From the NCBI GenBank assembly GCA_910575275.1, contig CAJTEE010000006.1, forward strand, positions 124,001 through 188,000: a stretch of 64,000 bases of DNA. The letters are read 5' to 3'. The DNA is from Lachnospiraceae bacterium. Its GTDB lineage: Bacteria; Bacillota; Clostridia; Lachnospirales; Lachnospiraceae. The translations under genes were made by a program, and so were the position numbers. Below the pieces are notes generated by a model. It saw nothing but the letters and a program-made list of their open reading frames with translations. It was not told the DNA's origin and searched no databases. Below, one piece after another: positions 33,257 through 42,290 of this stretch (its first letter is position 1; the number at the start of each line of letters is the position of its first letter).

Positions 33257-34392
33257 GACAGCAGCGGATGCGGTTTAAGTCGGCTTTTATAAAGGAGGGG
33301 AAGCTGTGGTGCGTGCCCTCAGTGATGAACTGGCTGTTTACGATCGACCTGGAGGACTGGTCCGTGGAGGCGGTCTGTGATTTGGGGCTGGGAAACGAAC
33401 TGCAGATCGATGCGGTTTTCGAGCATGAGGGGTATGTATGGTGCGTGCCCGACAAGGGAGAAATGGTCGTCGGATATGATATGCGGACGAGAAAAGTGGA
33501 GCAGTTTGAGAGAAGCGGGGGCGGTTTTAAAAGAAATCGTGATACGATTTTTTATAAAGGCCGGCTTTGGATTATACCGATCGAGCTTCCCTGGGAGCTC
33601 GTATCCTTTGATATTTGCGAGAAGCGGTTTGCCGTTCATGAGAGCTGGAAAAAGGAATGCATAAAATGGGGAATGCATGGAAAAATTGTGTCCTTGTGTC
33701 ATGTGGGCGGGATGGTATACATGGCCTGGCGGGATGGCTGTAAAATTGTGCAGTTCAATTTAGAAGAAGAAAGAATGAAAGTTCAGGCATTGCCGGGAGA
33801 ATTTGGCCTTTTTTGTATTTTGCATGTGCGGAATGAAGTGTTTGTCACCTCATTCAAGAAAAGAAAGCTTTTTCGCTGGAATGAAAAGACAGGAGAGATC
33901 AAAAAGATAGACTGCCCATATCTGCAGGATAGACGTTATATAAGGGGAGTGGAATTTGAAGATGACATTTTGCTGACAGACGGAGAATCGGTTGATAGTT
34001 TGGACAGGAAGAAAGAAACGATAGCACCTTATGGCAAACTGCCAAAGGAATTAAAAAATGACTATAAAATAAACCAATTGTTCCCTTTGTTTTTTGGAAG
34101 CCTGGTCTATGGTACAAGATATTTTTTAATTCCATGGATGGCAAATATGCTGCTCGAATATGACGGGAAAAGCGGAGAATGGAAAGGGCACACCTTAAAA
34201 ATACCGGCTGCTGTTTATGAGCGGGAATATGCCATAAAAAAATTAAAAAAGGATCGTGTGGCCAATGAGGACGAGATTCCGTTGGAACTGTTTATTCGCT
34301 ATGTGGAGGAGCAGCCGGATAGACAGAAGCCAGGCAGGGTACAGGCATCGGCCGGCTATCAAATATACAAGCAGCTCGTTAAAGAAGAATAA
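33253..34392 (+). CDS. Predicted beta-propeller protein of unknown function
   Basis: 379 residues with repeated blocks of about 45-50 residues. Each contains a pattern like G-x-x-W-C-V-P / G-R-L-W-I-I-P / G-M-V-Y-M-A-W followed by an aromatic-rich strand, for example 'EGKLWCVPSVMNWLFTIDL' and 'EGYVWCVPDKGEMVVGYDM'. That fits a Kelch/YncE-like propeller. There is no signal peptide, so it is likely cytosolic. The ATG overlaps the previous stop (ATGA). The later half of the gene is richer in A+T than its neighbours. I do not recognise the family; a partner- or glycan-binding role is possible. Confidence 0.6.
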   Translation: MRQQRMRFKSAFIKEGKLWCVPSVMNWLFTIDLEDWSVEAVCDLGLGNELQIDAVFEHEGYVWCVPDKGEMVVGYDMRTRKVEQFERSGGGFKRNRDTIFYKGRLWIIPIELPWELVSFDICEKRFAVHESWKKECIKWGMHGKIVSLCHVGGMVYMAWRDGCKIVQFNLEEERMKVQALPGEFGLFCILHVRNEVFVTSFKKRKLFRWNEKTGEIKKIDCPYLQDRRYIRGVEFEDDILLTDGESVDSLDRKKETIAPYGKLPKELKNDYKINQLFPLFFGSLVYGTRYFLIPWMANMLLEYDGKSGEWKGHTLKIPAAVYEREYAIKKLKKDRVANEDEIPLELFIRYVEEQPDRQKPGRVQASAGYQIYKQLVKEE

Positions 34393-34417
34393 GGGGATTG
34401 TATGGAGGAGATCTATT

Positions 34418-35137
34418 ATGGAGCAGGAACATGTAATGTCAGTAATAAGGAAGCATTGGGATGTCCGTTCGTCTGCATTTAATATCGACCATGATGCAGA
34501 TACCATAAACAGATGGGAGAACGTTTTATTGGATTTACTGGGAGCAGATAGAAACAAAAGCGTCGTTGACCTTGGAACGGGAACCGGATTTTTGGCAAAT
34601 ATTACCGGTAAGCTGGGGTATCCGACAATCGGCATCGATATTTCAAAGGAAATGCTGCGGTACGCCGTCCAGAGAGGGGAGCGCTGCGGATCATCAGCCA
34701 TATATATGGAGGGAAACGCTTCAAATCTCCCATTTGTGGCTGGTTCAATTGATTACATTATAAACGCGCGCTTTCTCTGGACGTTAATGGAACCGGAAAA
34801 AACCTTCATGGAATGGTATAGAATAATTAAACCGGGGGGGGGTATAGTGTGTTTCAATACTATGAAGGAAGGAGTAGGCATTACGGTCAAACAGAGAAAG
34901 AGGGAGCTTTATCATGATAAAGAAACGGATAGCAATTTGGAAATCTCCGGCGCAAGCATAGGAGAATTAAAAGAATTGATAGAAAAATGCGGATTCTCTG
35001 ATGTGGAAATCAGAAGAATTCCGGAGCTCGGGATCGTGCCGAAAGACAATATTCAAGGAGAAATATGCGATTATGAGCCGTGGTTTGCGGTAACAGGAAG
35101 AAAGGAACAGGCGCAGTCAGAAAATGAAACAGGATAA
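34418..35137 (+). CDS. Class I SAM-dependent methyltransferase with internal G9 tract
   Basis: Small-molecule or glycan methyltransferase of 239 residues. Motif I 'VVDLGTGTGFLANI', acidic residue in 'TIGIDISKEML', 'YMEGNASNLPFVAGSIDYI' and the post-motif 'WYRIIKPGGGIVCF' are standard for the UbiE/Methyltransf_11 group. ATG 34418 follows GGAGGAG by seven bases; the long frame upstream is only overlap with the previous gene. The codons for P-G-G-G contain nine consecutive G residues (34834-34842), a potential slippage site. It overlaps the next gene by 14 bases. Base composition is AT-rich. Confidence 0.82.
   Translation: MEQEHVMSVIRKHWDVRSSAFNIDHDADTINRWENVLLDLLGADRNKSVVDLGTGTGFLANITGKLGYPTIGIDISKEMLRYAVQRGERCGSSAIYMEGNASNLPFVAGSIDYIINARFLWTLMEPEKTFMEWYRIIKPGGGIVCFNTMKEGVGITVKQRKRELYHDKETDSNLEISGASIGELKELIEKCGFSDVEIRRIPELGIVPKDNIQGEICDYEPWFAVTGRKEQAQSENETG
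34834..34842 (+). repeat. G9 homopolymer within methyltransferase gene
   Basis: Nine consecutive G in codons for Gly-Gly-Gly following the conserved K-P motif of the methyltransferase. Gain or loss of one G would shift the frame about 140 codons into the 239-codon gene and remove the C-terminal third. Confidence 0.9.
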
Positions 35138-36833
35138 AAAAATAGTCATATACGGCTCCGGGAGGTATCCAAAAGATTTCCTCTACGTGTTTGACTCGAT
35201 CGAAGTCTCTTATTACGTAGAGGATGAGGGGCAGGGAGAGGTCAGGTCTTTTGAGGCACTGCAAAAGGAGGAGAAGGGCGCGGTCTTTGTGATCATCTGT
35301 AAGTATGACGAGAGAAGCGCGCGTGCGAATCTGGACTGGATTGGGCTGAAAAACGGGGTGGATTATACGTCCGCGGCGGCTTTGTTTTACAGGCTGGATT
35401 TCCCGATCCGAAAGATCGCGAAGGAACGAACGGTCTATGTATACGGAACCGGTGATGTGAGCCATCATTTTTTCCATGATTTTGTCGAAAAGAATCCGGA
35501 TGTGGAGATTGCCGGCTGCGTGGACGGAGATCTGGAGAAAAGGGGAAAGACCTTTTTTCGCAGGCCGGTCTACAGGCCGGAGGAGGCTCTGGAGAATCCG
35601 AACGCGTTCTTTATCATCGCCTCCACGCGGTATTACCAGGAGATAAAGGCAGTGCTTCTTTGCCATGGAAAAAGGGAAGGGGAGGATTTTGTCCCCTCCT
35701 GCGCCGTCAATCAATGGGCCTCCTGGATGATGCGGGAAACGATTTATGACGTGCCGCGGCTGGATTACATCTGCCCTAAGCCGTTTACCGACGCGGCCCT
35801 GATGGGGGAGGGGAGACTGTCGGTCTGCGCGGGTGTGAGGGACGTGGAAAACCGGAATCTGCCGCTGTTTTACGGCAGCTTTGGAGAGGTGTGGCACTCC
35901 AATATTATGAAAATCTTGCGGCTGTCCGTGCTCAACGGGACGTACAGCTTCTGCGACGAACAGAAATGTGAATGGAAACGGGACTGCAAAAGGAGAATGA
36001 TCGATCCGGATGAGCTGCATTATTCCATGCACAGGACCAAGGAGCAGATAACAGAGATTGCACAGACAAAGGCGTATCCGAAAGACACGATCCTCCATGA
36101 ATCCAATTATCGGATTCGCGAAAGGGAATATCCGGAGGTGGTCATGTGCTCCTTTGACGGGACATGCAACCTGCACTGCCCTTCCTGCCGTCCTGCCGTA
36201 TACGCGGCGGATCAAAGACAGAGGGAGCTTTTGCTTGGCTTTACAGAACGCCTGGAAACTGAGCTGTTTCCCCATATAAAACGGCTGAAGGTGGCCGGGG
36301 ATGGGGAGGCGTTCGCGAGCAACGTGTATAAGAAAATCCTATTTGATCCGCGGGAACGAAAAACAGAACAGGTCGGAATCCTGTCCAACGGGACACTTCT
36401 GACGCCTGACTGCTTTGACAAGCTGGCAGAAAATTATGCGTCCGTTAAAATTTTTATTTCGATGGATGGAGCCGTCAAAGAAACGGCAGAACGGCTGCGG
36501 GCCGGCGCAGATTTCGAGCGCTGGAAGGAGAACATGCGTTATCTGGGAGAGAAACGAAAGGAAGGGAGGCTGGCGTTTCTGGCCTTTAATTTCGTCGTAC
36601 AGAGGGACAATTACCTGGAAATGCCGGAGTATGTCGATATGTGCCTCGGCTTCCATGCGGACGGGATCAAGTTCAGCCGGCTCAAAAAGCCGGTGGGATG
36701 TACAGAAGAAGAATTTGAACGGATGAGTCTGTTTGATGAGAGGGGAAGGATGAAGCCGGAGCTCGCCAAAGTGGTGCAGGATGAAAGGTTAAGGCGGCCG
36801 GAGGTATTCCTGTTTCGGTGGATAGACTGGTAA
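35124..36833 (+). CDS. Radical SAM protein with two N-terminal Rossmann modules and SPASM-like region
   Basis: 569 residues. Two copies of the locus-typical Rossmann-like module come first ('KIVIYGSGRYPKDFL' from about residue 6 and 'TVYVYGTGDVSHHFF' from about 109, the second with 'GCVDGDLEKRGK'). A cysteine-bearing stretch (about 230-290, 'SVCAGV' to 'FCDEQKCEWKRDC') resembles a SPASM auxiliary-cluster domain but lies before the catalytic core. The core has the radical SAM motif 'CNLHCPSC' near residue 350 and 'VAGDGEAFAS' in place of the GGE. This order (SPASM-like first) is unusual. It probably performs a radical modification of a sugar or peptide. It overlaps the methyltransferase gene. 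Confidence 0.75.
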   Translation: MKQDKKIVIYGSGRYPKDFLYVFDSIEVSYYVEDEGQGEVRSFEALQKEEKGAVFVIICKYDERSARANLDWIGLKNGVDYTSAAALFYRLDFPIRKIAKERTVYVYGTGDVSHHFFHDFVEKNPDVEIAGCVDGDLEKRGKTFFRRPVYRPEEALENPNAFFIIASTRYYQEIKAVLLCHGKREGEDFVPSCAVNQWASWMMRETIYDVPRLDYICPKPFTDAALMGEGRLSVCAGVRDVENRNLPLFYGSFGEVWHSNIMKILRLSVLNGTYSFCDEQKCEWKRDCKRRMIDPDELHYSMHRTKEQITEIAQTKAYPKDTILHESNYRIREREYPEVVMCSFDGTCNLHCPSCRPAVYAADQRQRELLLGFTERLETELFPHIKRLKVAGDGEAFASNVYKKILFDPRERKTEQVGILSNGTLLTPDCFDKLAENYASVKIFISMDGAVKETAERLRAGADFERWKENMRYLGEKRKEGRLAFLAFNFVVQRDNYLEMPEYVDMCLGFHADGIKFSRLKKPVGCTEEEFERMSLFDERGRMKPELAKVVQDERLRRPEVFLFRWIDW

Positions 36834-36854
36834 ACGGCCTGGGAGGTTTGGACG

Positions 36855-38261
36855 ATGGAGCAGGTTTTGCTGATACATATGGGAAGACATAAAACGGGAA
36901 CAACGGCGCTGCAGTCGTTTTTGTATGCCAACCGGAAACGGCTGGAGGAATATGGCTGGTGTTATCCGGATTTAAAAAGAGAACTGCCGGGTTTGTCGAT
37001 GTGGCCTCCCGGCGGGGGCACGGAGAAAAACGGCGCCTGCTTCTTTTCCATGAAAAAAATCCATTATCCGGGAGGCGTCACATGGGAGAGAGGAGAAATA
37101 GACACAAAAGGGGAGGAATGGGGCCGGATCTGGGAACAGATACAAAAGCATTTAAAAGAAAAGAATGTGATCGTATCCGAAGAAGCGCTGTGGTATCGGG
37201 CGGAGCCGTTTTTAGCGGGCGCGAAGGAAAAATACGGAAATATCAAGGTACTCGTATATTTAAGACGTCAGGACAGGGCCATGGAGTCCTGGTGGAATCA
37301 GATGGTCAAGGGCGGGAGATGTTCGACGAAAACGTTTCGGGAGTATCTGGATTCTGCGGCGGATGGGGGATTTGAGGTTGCTGAGGGCTTCCATTACCTG
37401 AAAAAACTGAATCGGCTCCGTGAGATTGTCGGCAGGGAGAATCTGATTGTCAGAGTGTATGAAAAGCAGCAGCTGGAAGGGGCGCAGGGGATCCTGTCGG
37501 ATTTTCTGTCGGTTTTGGGAATCACACCGGATTGGGAGAAATGGAAAAAGTATCCGATGAAAAATCTCAGGCTGACCGGAAACTATATTGAAATAAAGAG
37601 AGTTTATAATTCGGTTAAGGACGCGGGATATTTGGGGCTTAGGGAGCTGGCGCATGTTTTTAGCGGACTTTCTTTTCAGCACGAAAAGGGGGAAAGCGGA
37701 TATTTTACAACAGAGAAACGAAAAAAATTCATGGAGCAGTTTGAGGCTGAAAACAGGCAGATTGCACGGGAATATCTGCATCGGGAGGACGGGATTCTGT
37801 TCTGTGACGACAGGATGGAGTATCCCATAGAGGAGATCCATGCATGCAGCTCCTTTGAGGAGGACTTGATCCGCACCTTTTCGGCGATGGTATGCAGGCA
37901 GCAGGATGAGATCCGGCAGTTAAGAGGCCAGAATTATGTGCTCGTCCGGAAAATGATGCTTCAAAACCAAAAGGGGAGAAAGCTGCTTCTGTTTGGAGCG
38001 GGACAAAGGTGCAGGGAGCTGCTAGAGCAGATCCGGCTTCCGGCCGTGTGCGTTGCGGATAATGACAGAGAAAAATGCGGACACAATACCAGGGGGGGGG
38101 TATCTGTCGTATTCGCAGAAAGTATTTTTGACTGGGAAGAATATTTTGTTGTCGTTACCTGCGTAAAAACAGATGAGATAGAAAAACAGCTTCAGGCCTT
38201 GGGGCTCAAAAAGGAAGAAAATTATATCCTGGCGAAGGAATATCTGGAATGGCCTGCCTGA
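36855..38261 (+). CDS. Sulfotransferase-like protein with C-terminal Rossmann module
   Basis: 468 residues. The N-terminal 'LLIHMGRHKTGTTALQSFL' is a sulfotransferase 5'-phosphosulfate loop and 'VLVYLRRQDRAMESWWNQMV' fits the 3'-phosphate-binding R...S region, so it should transfer sulfate from PAPS to a glycan hydroxyl. From about residue 372 comes the shared module ('KLLLFGAGQRCRELLEQI', 'CVADNDREKCG'). Nine consecutive G (38092-38100) lie in the module codons. PAPS-forming genes cysD and cysNC follow shortly, in support of this role. GGGAGG precedes the ATG by nine bases. Confidence 0.78.
   Translation: MEQVLLIHMGRHKTGTTALQSFLYANRKRLEEYGWCYPDLKRELPGLSMWPPGGGTEKNGACFFSMKKIHYPGGVTWERGEIDTKGEEWGRIWEQIQKHLKEKNVIVSEEALWYRAEPFLAGAKEKYGNIKVLVYLRRQDRAMESWWNQMVKGGRCSTKTFREYLDSAADGGFEVAEGFHYLKKLNRLREIVGRENLIVRVYEKQQLEGAQGILSDFLSVLGITPDWEKWKKYPMKNLRLTGNYIEIKRVYNSVKDAGYLGLRELAHVFSGLSFQHEKGESGYFTTEKRKKFMEQFEAENRQIAREYLHREDGILFCDDRMEYPIEEIHACSSFEEDLIRTFSAMVCRQQDEIRQLRGQNYVLVRKMMLQNQKGRKLLLFGAGQRCRELLEQIRLPAVCVADNDREKCGHNTRGGVSVVFAESIFDWEEYFVVVTCVKTDEIEKQLQALGLKKEENYILAKEYLEWPA
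38092..38100 (+). repeat. G9 homopolymer within sulfotransferase-like gene
   Basis: Nine consecutive G encode part of T-R-G-G-V in the C-terminal Rossmann module. A one-base slip would change the last about 55 residues and leave the sulfotransferase domain in place. Confidence 0.9.
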
Positions 38262-38297
38262 AGGAGCAGAAAAAACGGGAAGGGAATTGGTATAAAA

Positions 38298-39545
38298 GTG
38301 ATTCGAATTTCTAAAATTAATGACGAATTAACGGTCTATCGAGGCAAAGAGATTGTTTTATTTGGAGCAGGGAGAAACGGAATAAGAATAAAAAGAGAAT
38401 TAGAGAGAAAAGGCTTTAAAATTAGCTATTTTTGCGATAATAATGAAAAAATATGGGGGGAGGGGCTCGATCATATTGAGATTATTTCCCCTTCCCGCCT
38501 GCGCCAGATCTATGACTGTGAAAAGACATTGATTCAAATAAGCAGCACATTCAGCAGGAGTATAGAAGAACAACTGGTATCTTATAAAATAGAGGCCTTC
38601 ATATCGTTTGATGAGTACTGCGAGAGGATGCATGCCCTTTCCATCTATAAGACGCTTCCACAATCCCTGGAGGCCTATCAGGACTTGTATTTTGAGCCGG
38701 GCTACGAAGCGCTTGCAATCAGAAAACGATGTGTGGATTACGCAGTCAGGGTAAACTATTTTGATTTGGACAGCTATCAGATCATCTGTCTGCCGCCGAA
38801 GACGGGAAATTATACGCTCGAGGCCTCCCTCCAAAAGCACTATGCCGAATATGTACGGATCAGCCCCTGCTACGACCTGATGTCTGCGGAGGCGGGCAGG
38901 ATGATGGAAGGGAAAAAGATCAAAATCGTCACGGCGGTCCGGGATCCGGTCGCGCAGAATCTTTCGTTTTTCTTCCAGATTAATACGAGATACTGTGACA
39001 TCCCGGAATACTGGAGGGACGGAGGAGACGTGCAGCTTCTCTGGGATGAGTGGATTTCTCATGTGCTTGGAAATGAGCTTCAGTTCCACAGGAAATCATC
39101 TGCCGGGAGGCGGCATATAAAATTTTCTTACATGGAATACATGAATCAACTGTATCACAATGTCATTGCCATGCAGGACTTCTTCGAGAAGAATTTTCAG
39201 CCCTATAACGGGATCGATGTATATGCCTGTCCGTTTGATAAGGAAAAGGGATATTCTGTGATCCAGAGTGGAAACAGAGAGGTTTTTATCTATCAGCTTG
39301 AAAAGCTGGACATGGTCAAAAAAGAGCTGGGAGAATTTTTGGGGATCGAGGACTTTGAGCTGACGAAGGACAATGTGGGAGAGAAGAAATGGTATGCACC
39401 GGCGTATAAACAGGCGCTGGAGGAATTAAAGCTGTCAAAGGAATACGTGGAAGCCTGTTATCGCACAAGGCTTGTAAGGCATTTTTACAGCGAAGTCGAT
39501 ATTCAAAAATTCAGGCAAAAATGGAGTAAAAATGTAGAGGAGTAA
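38298..39545 (+). CDS. N-terminal Rossmann module fused to putative sulfotransferase (NKWYS-like)
   Basis: 415 residues beginning at GTG 38298. The shared module is at about 13-110 ('[19 protein letters not shown]', '[10 protein letters not shown]'). The second part has '[18 protein letters not shown]', a P-loop variant of the sulfotransferase PxxTGTT motif, and '[18 protein letters not shown]', the R-D-P...N-x-S-x-F-F pattern of the putative capsular polysaccharide (NKWYS) family. It could be a second sulfate transferase using PAPS. The start has a weak GAAGGGAA upstream. Its AT-rich beginning contrasts with the cysD gene that follows. Confidence 0.65.
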   Translation: MIRISKINDELTVYRGKEIVLFGAGRNGIRIKRELERKGFKISYFCDNNEKIWGEGLDHIEIISPSRLRQIYDCEKTLIQISSTFSRSIEEQLVSYKIEAFISFDEYCERMHALSIYKTLPQSLEAYQDLYFEPGYEALAIRKRCVDYAVRVNYFDLDSYQIICLPPKTGNYTLEASLQKHYAEYVRISPCYDLMSAEAGRMMEGKKIKIVTAVRDPVAQNLSFFFQINTRYCDIPEYWRDGGDVQLLWDEWISHVLGNELQFHRKSSAGRRHIKFSYMEYMNQLYHNVIAMQDFFEKNFQPYNGIDVYACPFDKEKGYSVIQSGNREVFIYQLEKLDMVKKELGEFLGIEDFELTKDNVGEKKWYAPAYKQALEELKLSKEYVEACYRTRLVRHFYSEVDIQKFRQKWSKNVEE

Positions 39546-39553
39546 ACGGCAGA

Positions 39554-40447
39554 ATGAGCACACATTTAGACGCCCTGGAGGCAGAAGCCATCTATATCAT
39601 GCGGGAGGTCGCCGCGGAATGCGAGAAGCCGGTCATGCTCTATTCGATCGGCAAGGACAGCTCCGTCATGCTGCATCTGGCCCTGAAGGCGTTTTACCCG
39701 GAAAAGCCTCCGTTCCCGTTTTTACATATTGATACGACCTGGAAGTTTAAAGAAATGATCGCCTTCCGCGACCGGATCGCCAGGGAAAAAGGGATCGAGA
39801 TGCTCGTCTATACCAACGAGGAGGGCGTTAAGCAGGGGATCAATCCCTTCGACCACGGCCCCGCTTATACGGATATCATGAAGACGCAGGCGCTAAAACA
39901 GGCACTGTCGAAATACGGCTTTATGGCGGCGTTCGGCGGCGGACGGCGGGACGAGGAAAAATCCCGCGCGAAGGAACGGATCTTTTCCTTCCGCAACCGC
40001 GAACAGGCCTGGGATCCCAAAAATCAGAGGCCGGAGATGTGGAAGCTTTACAATACACAGCTCCATAAGGGCGAGAGCATGCGGGTTTTCCCGCTTTCTA
40101 ACTGGACGGAAACGGACATCTGGCAGTATATCGCAAGGGAGCGGATTGAGATTGTCCCTTTGTACTTCGCGAAGGAGCGGCCGGTCGTATACCGGGACAA
40201 AAACATCATTATGGTAGATGACGACCGCATGCAGCTTTTACCCGGAGAGACAGTCGAGTATAAGAGCGTGCGGTTCCGGACGCTGGGCTGTTATCCGCTG
40301 ACGGGCGGGGTGGAATCGACAGCAGATACGATGGAGGCGATCGTGAAGGAGACGTTAGGGGCCGTAACGTCTGAACGGACAAGCCGTGTGATTGATCACG
40401 AGGCGGCAGGTAGCATGGAACGGCGCAAAAGGGAGGGGTATTTTTAG
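39554..40447 (+). CDS. cysD: Sulfate adenylyltransferase subunit 2
   Basis: Forms adenosine 5'-phosphosulfate (APS) from sulfate and ATP together with CysN. The PP-loop '[19 protein letters not shown]' and the typical '[16 protein letters not shown]' and '[19 protein letters not shown]' stretches are intact. 297 residues, normal length. It sits two bases before cysNC and among sulfotransferase genes, so it supplies activated sulfate for glycan sulfation and not necessarily for cysteine synthesis. Confidence 0.96.
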   Translation: MSTHLDALEAEAIYIMREVAAECEKPVMLYSIGKDSSVMLHLALKAFYPEKPPFPFLHIDTTWKFKEMIAFRDRIAREKGIEMLVYTNEEGVKQGINPFDHGPAYTDIMKTQALKQALSKYGFMAAFGGGRRDEEKSRAKERIFSFRNREQAWDPKNQRPEMWKLYNTQLHKGESMRVFPLSNWTETDIWQYIARERIEIVPLYFAKERPVVYRDKNIIMVDDDRMQLLPGETVEYKSVRFRTLGCYPLTGGVESTADTMEAIVKETLGAVTSERTSRVIDHEAAGSMERRKREGYF

Positions 40448-40448
40448 G

Positions 40449-42290
40449 ATGAACGGATTGTTGAAATTCATCACCTGCGGCAGTGTGGACGACGGGAAAT
40501 CCACGCTCATCGGGCATATGCTGTACGACGCAAAGCTCCTCTTTACCGACCAGGAGCAGGCGCTTTTGCTGGAGAGCCGGGTCGGAAGCCGGGAGGGGAA
40601 GGTCGATTATTCGCTTTTGTTGGACGGGCTGATGGCGGAGCGGGAGCAGGGGATCACGATCGACGTCGCGTACCGGTATTTCACGACGGAGAGAAGGAGC
40701 TTTATTGTGGCGGATACGCCCGGGCATGAGGAGTATACGAGGAACATGGCGGTGGGGGCCTCGTCTGCCGAGCTGGCGGTGATCCTGGTGGACGCCTCGC
40801 GGGGGATCCTGCCGCAGACGAGGCGGCATGCGAGGATTTGCGCGTTGATGGGGATCCGATACTTCCTGTTCGCCGTGAATAAGATGGATCTGATCCGTTA
40901 CGGCAGGGAGGAATACCGGAGGCTGGAGAAGGAGCTTCGGAAGCTGGCCATTGATCTGGAGCTGGCGAACGTGGAGCTGATCCCGGTCTCGGCCACAGAG
41001 GGGGACAACCTCACGTCCCTGTCCCCGAACATGCCCTGGTATAAGGGGGCGACGTTTCTGGAGTATCTGGAAACGGTGGATACGGCCTGTGAAGAAAAAG
41101 AGCAGGGCTTTATCCTGCCTGTACAGAGGGTCTGCCGCCCGAACCATACGTTCCGCGGGTTCCAGGGACAGATCGAGGCGGGAGAGATCCGGGCCGGGGA
41201 GGAGATTACGGTTTTACCCAGCCGGGAGAAGGCGTGCGTGGAGGCCGTTTACGCAGGGGATCAAAAAACCGATCGGGGAGAAAAGGGGCAGGCCGTGACC
41301 CTGACCCTGGACCGTGAGATCGACGTTTCGCGGGGCTGTGTGCTGGTAAAGGACGCGAGGCTGACAGTGGGAGGCCTGCTTACGGCCACCGTGCTCTGGA
41401 TGGACGATGAGGAGCTGAGGCAGGGAAAAAATTTCTTGATGAAGCTCGGCACGAAGCGGGTTCCGGTGACGGTCATGGAGATCAAGTACCGGACCGATAT
41501 GCAGACCGGGGAGCATCTGGCAGCAGACAGCTTGTATAAGAACGAGCTGGCAGTCTGCGACCTCGCGGCGGCAGAGGAGATTGTCTATGATACGTTTGTG
41601 GGCTGCCGGGAGTTGGGGAGCTTCATCCTGATCGACCGAGTGACAAACCTGACCTCGGCGTGCGGGGTGGTGGAGCATCCGCTGTGGAGGGGGGCGAACC
41701 TGACATGGCAGAGGATGGACATAACCAGAGAAATGCGTGCGGCCGGCCTGGGGCAGAAGCCTTTGACGCTGTGGTTTACGGGCCTGTCCGGATCGGGGAA
41801 ATCGGCGCTGGCAAATGAGCTGGAGAAGCGTCTGAACGTGATGGGAAAGCATACGATGCTGCTGGACGGGGACAATATCCGGCTGGGGCTGAACCGGAAC
41901 CTGGGGTTCGAGCCGGAGGATCGGATCGAAAACATCAGGCGGATCGCAGAGGTGGCAAAGCTGATGAATGACGCGGGCCTGATCGTACTGACGGCATTCA
42001 TATCGCCCTTTCGAAGCGACAGGGAGAACGCGGGGAGGATCATCGGGGAGGACAGCTTTATCGAGATCTATGTGAGCACACCCCTGGAGGAGTGTGAGCG
42101 CCGGGACGTAAAGGGACTGTACAGGAAAGCAAGGAGCGGGGAGATCCCGAATTTTACGGGGATCTCAAGCCCTTATGAGGCGCCGGAGCATGCAGCACTT
42201 GTGATTGATACGAGCAAAAGGACGCTGGAGGAAGCGGCGGAGCAGGTGCTTGCGGCGTTGGAAAGGAGAATTCATGGGAAAGAAGCTTAG
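40449..42290 (+). CDS. cysNC: Bifunctional sulfate adenylyltransferase subunit 1 / APS kinase
   Basis: 613 residues. The N-terminal EF-Tu-like GTPase (CysN) has 'GSVDDGKSTLIGHMLYDAKL', 'DTPGHEEYTRNMAVGAS' and 'NKMDLI' and drives APS synthesis. The C-terminal domain from about residue 435 is APS kinase ('LWFTGLSGSGKSALANELE', 'GDNIRLGLNRNLGF'), making PAPS. The fused form suits PAPS production for sulfotransferases. ATG 40449 directly follows cysD; upstream in-frame codons overlap that gene. Confidence 0.95.
   Translation: MNGLLKFITCGSVDDGKSTLIGHMLYDAKLLFTDQEQALLLESRVGSREGKVDYSLLLDGLMAEREQGITIDVAYRYFTTERRSFIVADTPGHEEYTRNMAVGASSAELAVILVDASRGILPQTRRHARICALMGIRYFLFAVNKMDLIRYGREEYRRLEKELRKLAIDLELANVELIPVSATEGDNLTSLSPNMPWYKGATFLEYLETVDTACEEKEQGFILPVQRVCRPNHTFRGFQGQIEAGEIRAGEEITVLPSREKACVEAVYAGDQKTDRGEKGQAVTLTLDREIDVSRGCVLVKDARLTVGGLLTATVLWMDDEELRQGKNFLMKLGTKRVPVTVMEIKYRTDMQTGEHLAADSLYKNELAVCDLAAAEEIVYDTFVGCRELGSFILIDRVTNLTSACGVVEHPLWRGANLTWQRMDITREMRAAGLGQKPLTLWFTGLSGSGKSALANELEKRLNVMGKHTMLLDGDNIRLGLNRNLGFEPEDRIENIRRIAEVAKLMNDAGLIVLTAFISPFRSDRENAGRIIGEDSFIEIYVSTPLEECERRDVKGLYRKARSGEIPNFTGISSPYEAPEHAALVIDTSKRTLEEAAEQVLAALERRIHGKEA

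Noticed and set aside
35010-36275. Minus-strand reading frame of 421 codons opposite the radical SAM gene
   Set aside because: Antisense shadow of a gene with clear motifs; no ribosome binding site or family features.
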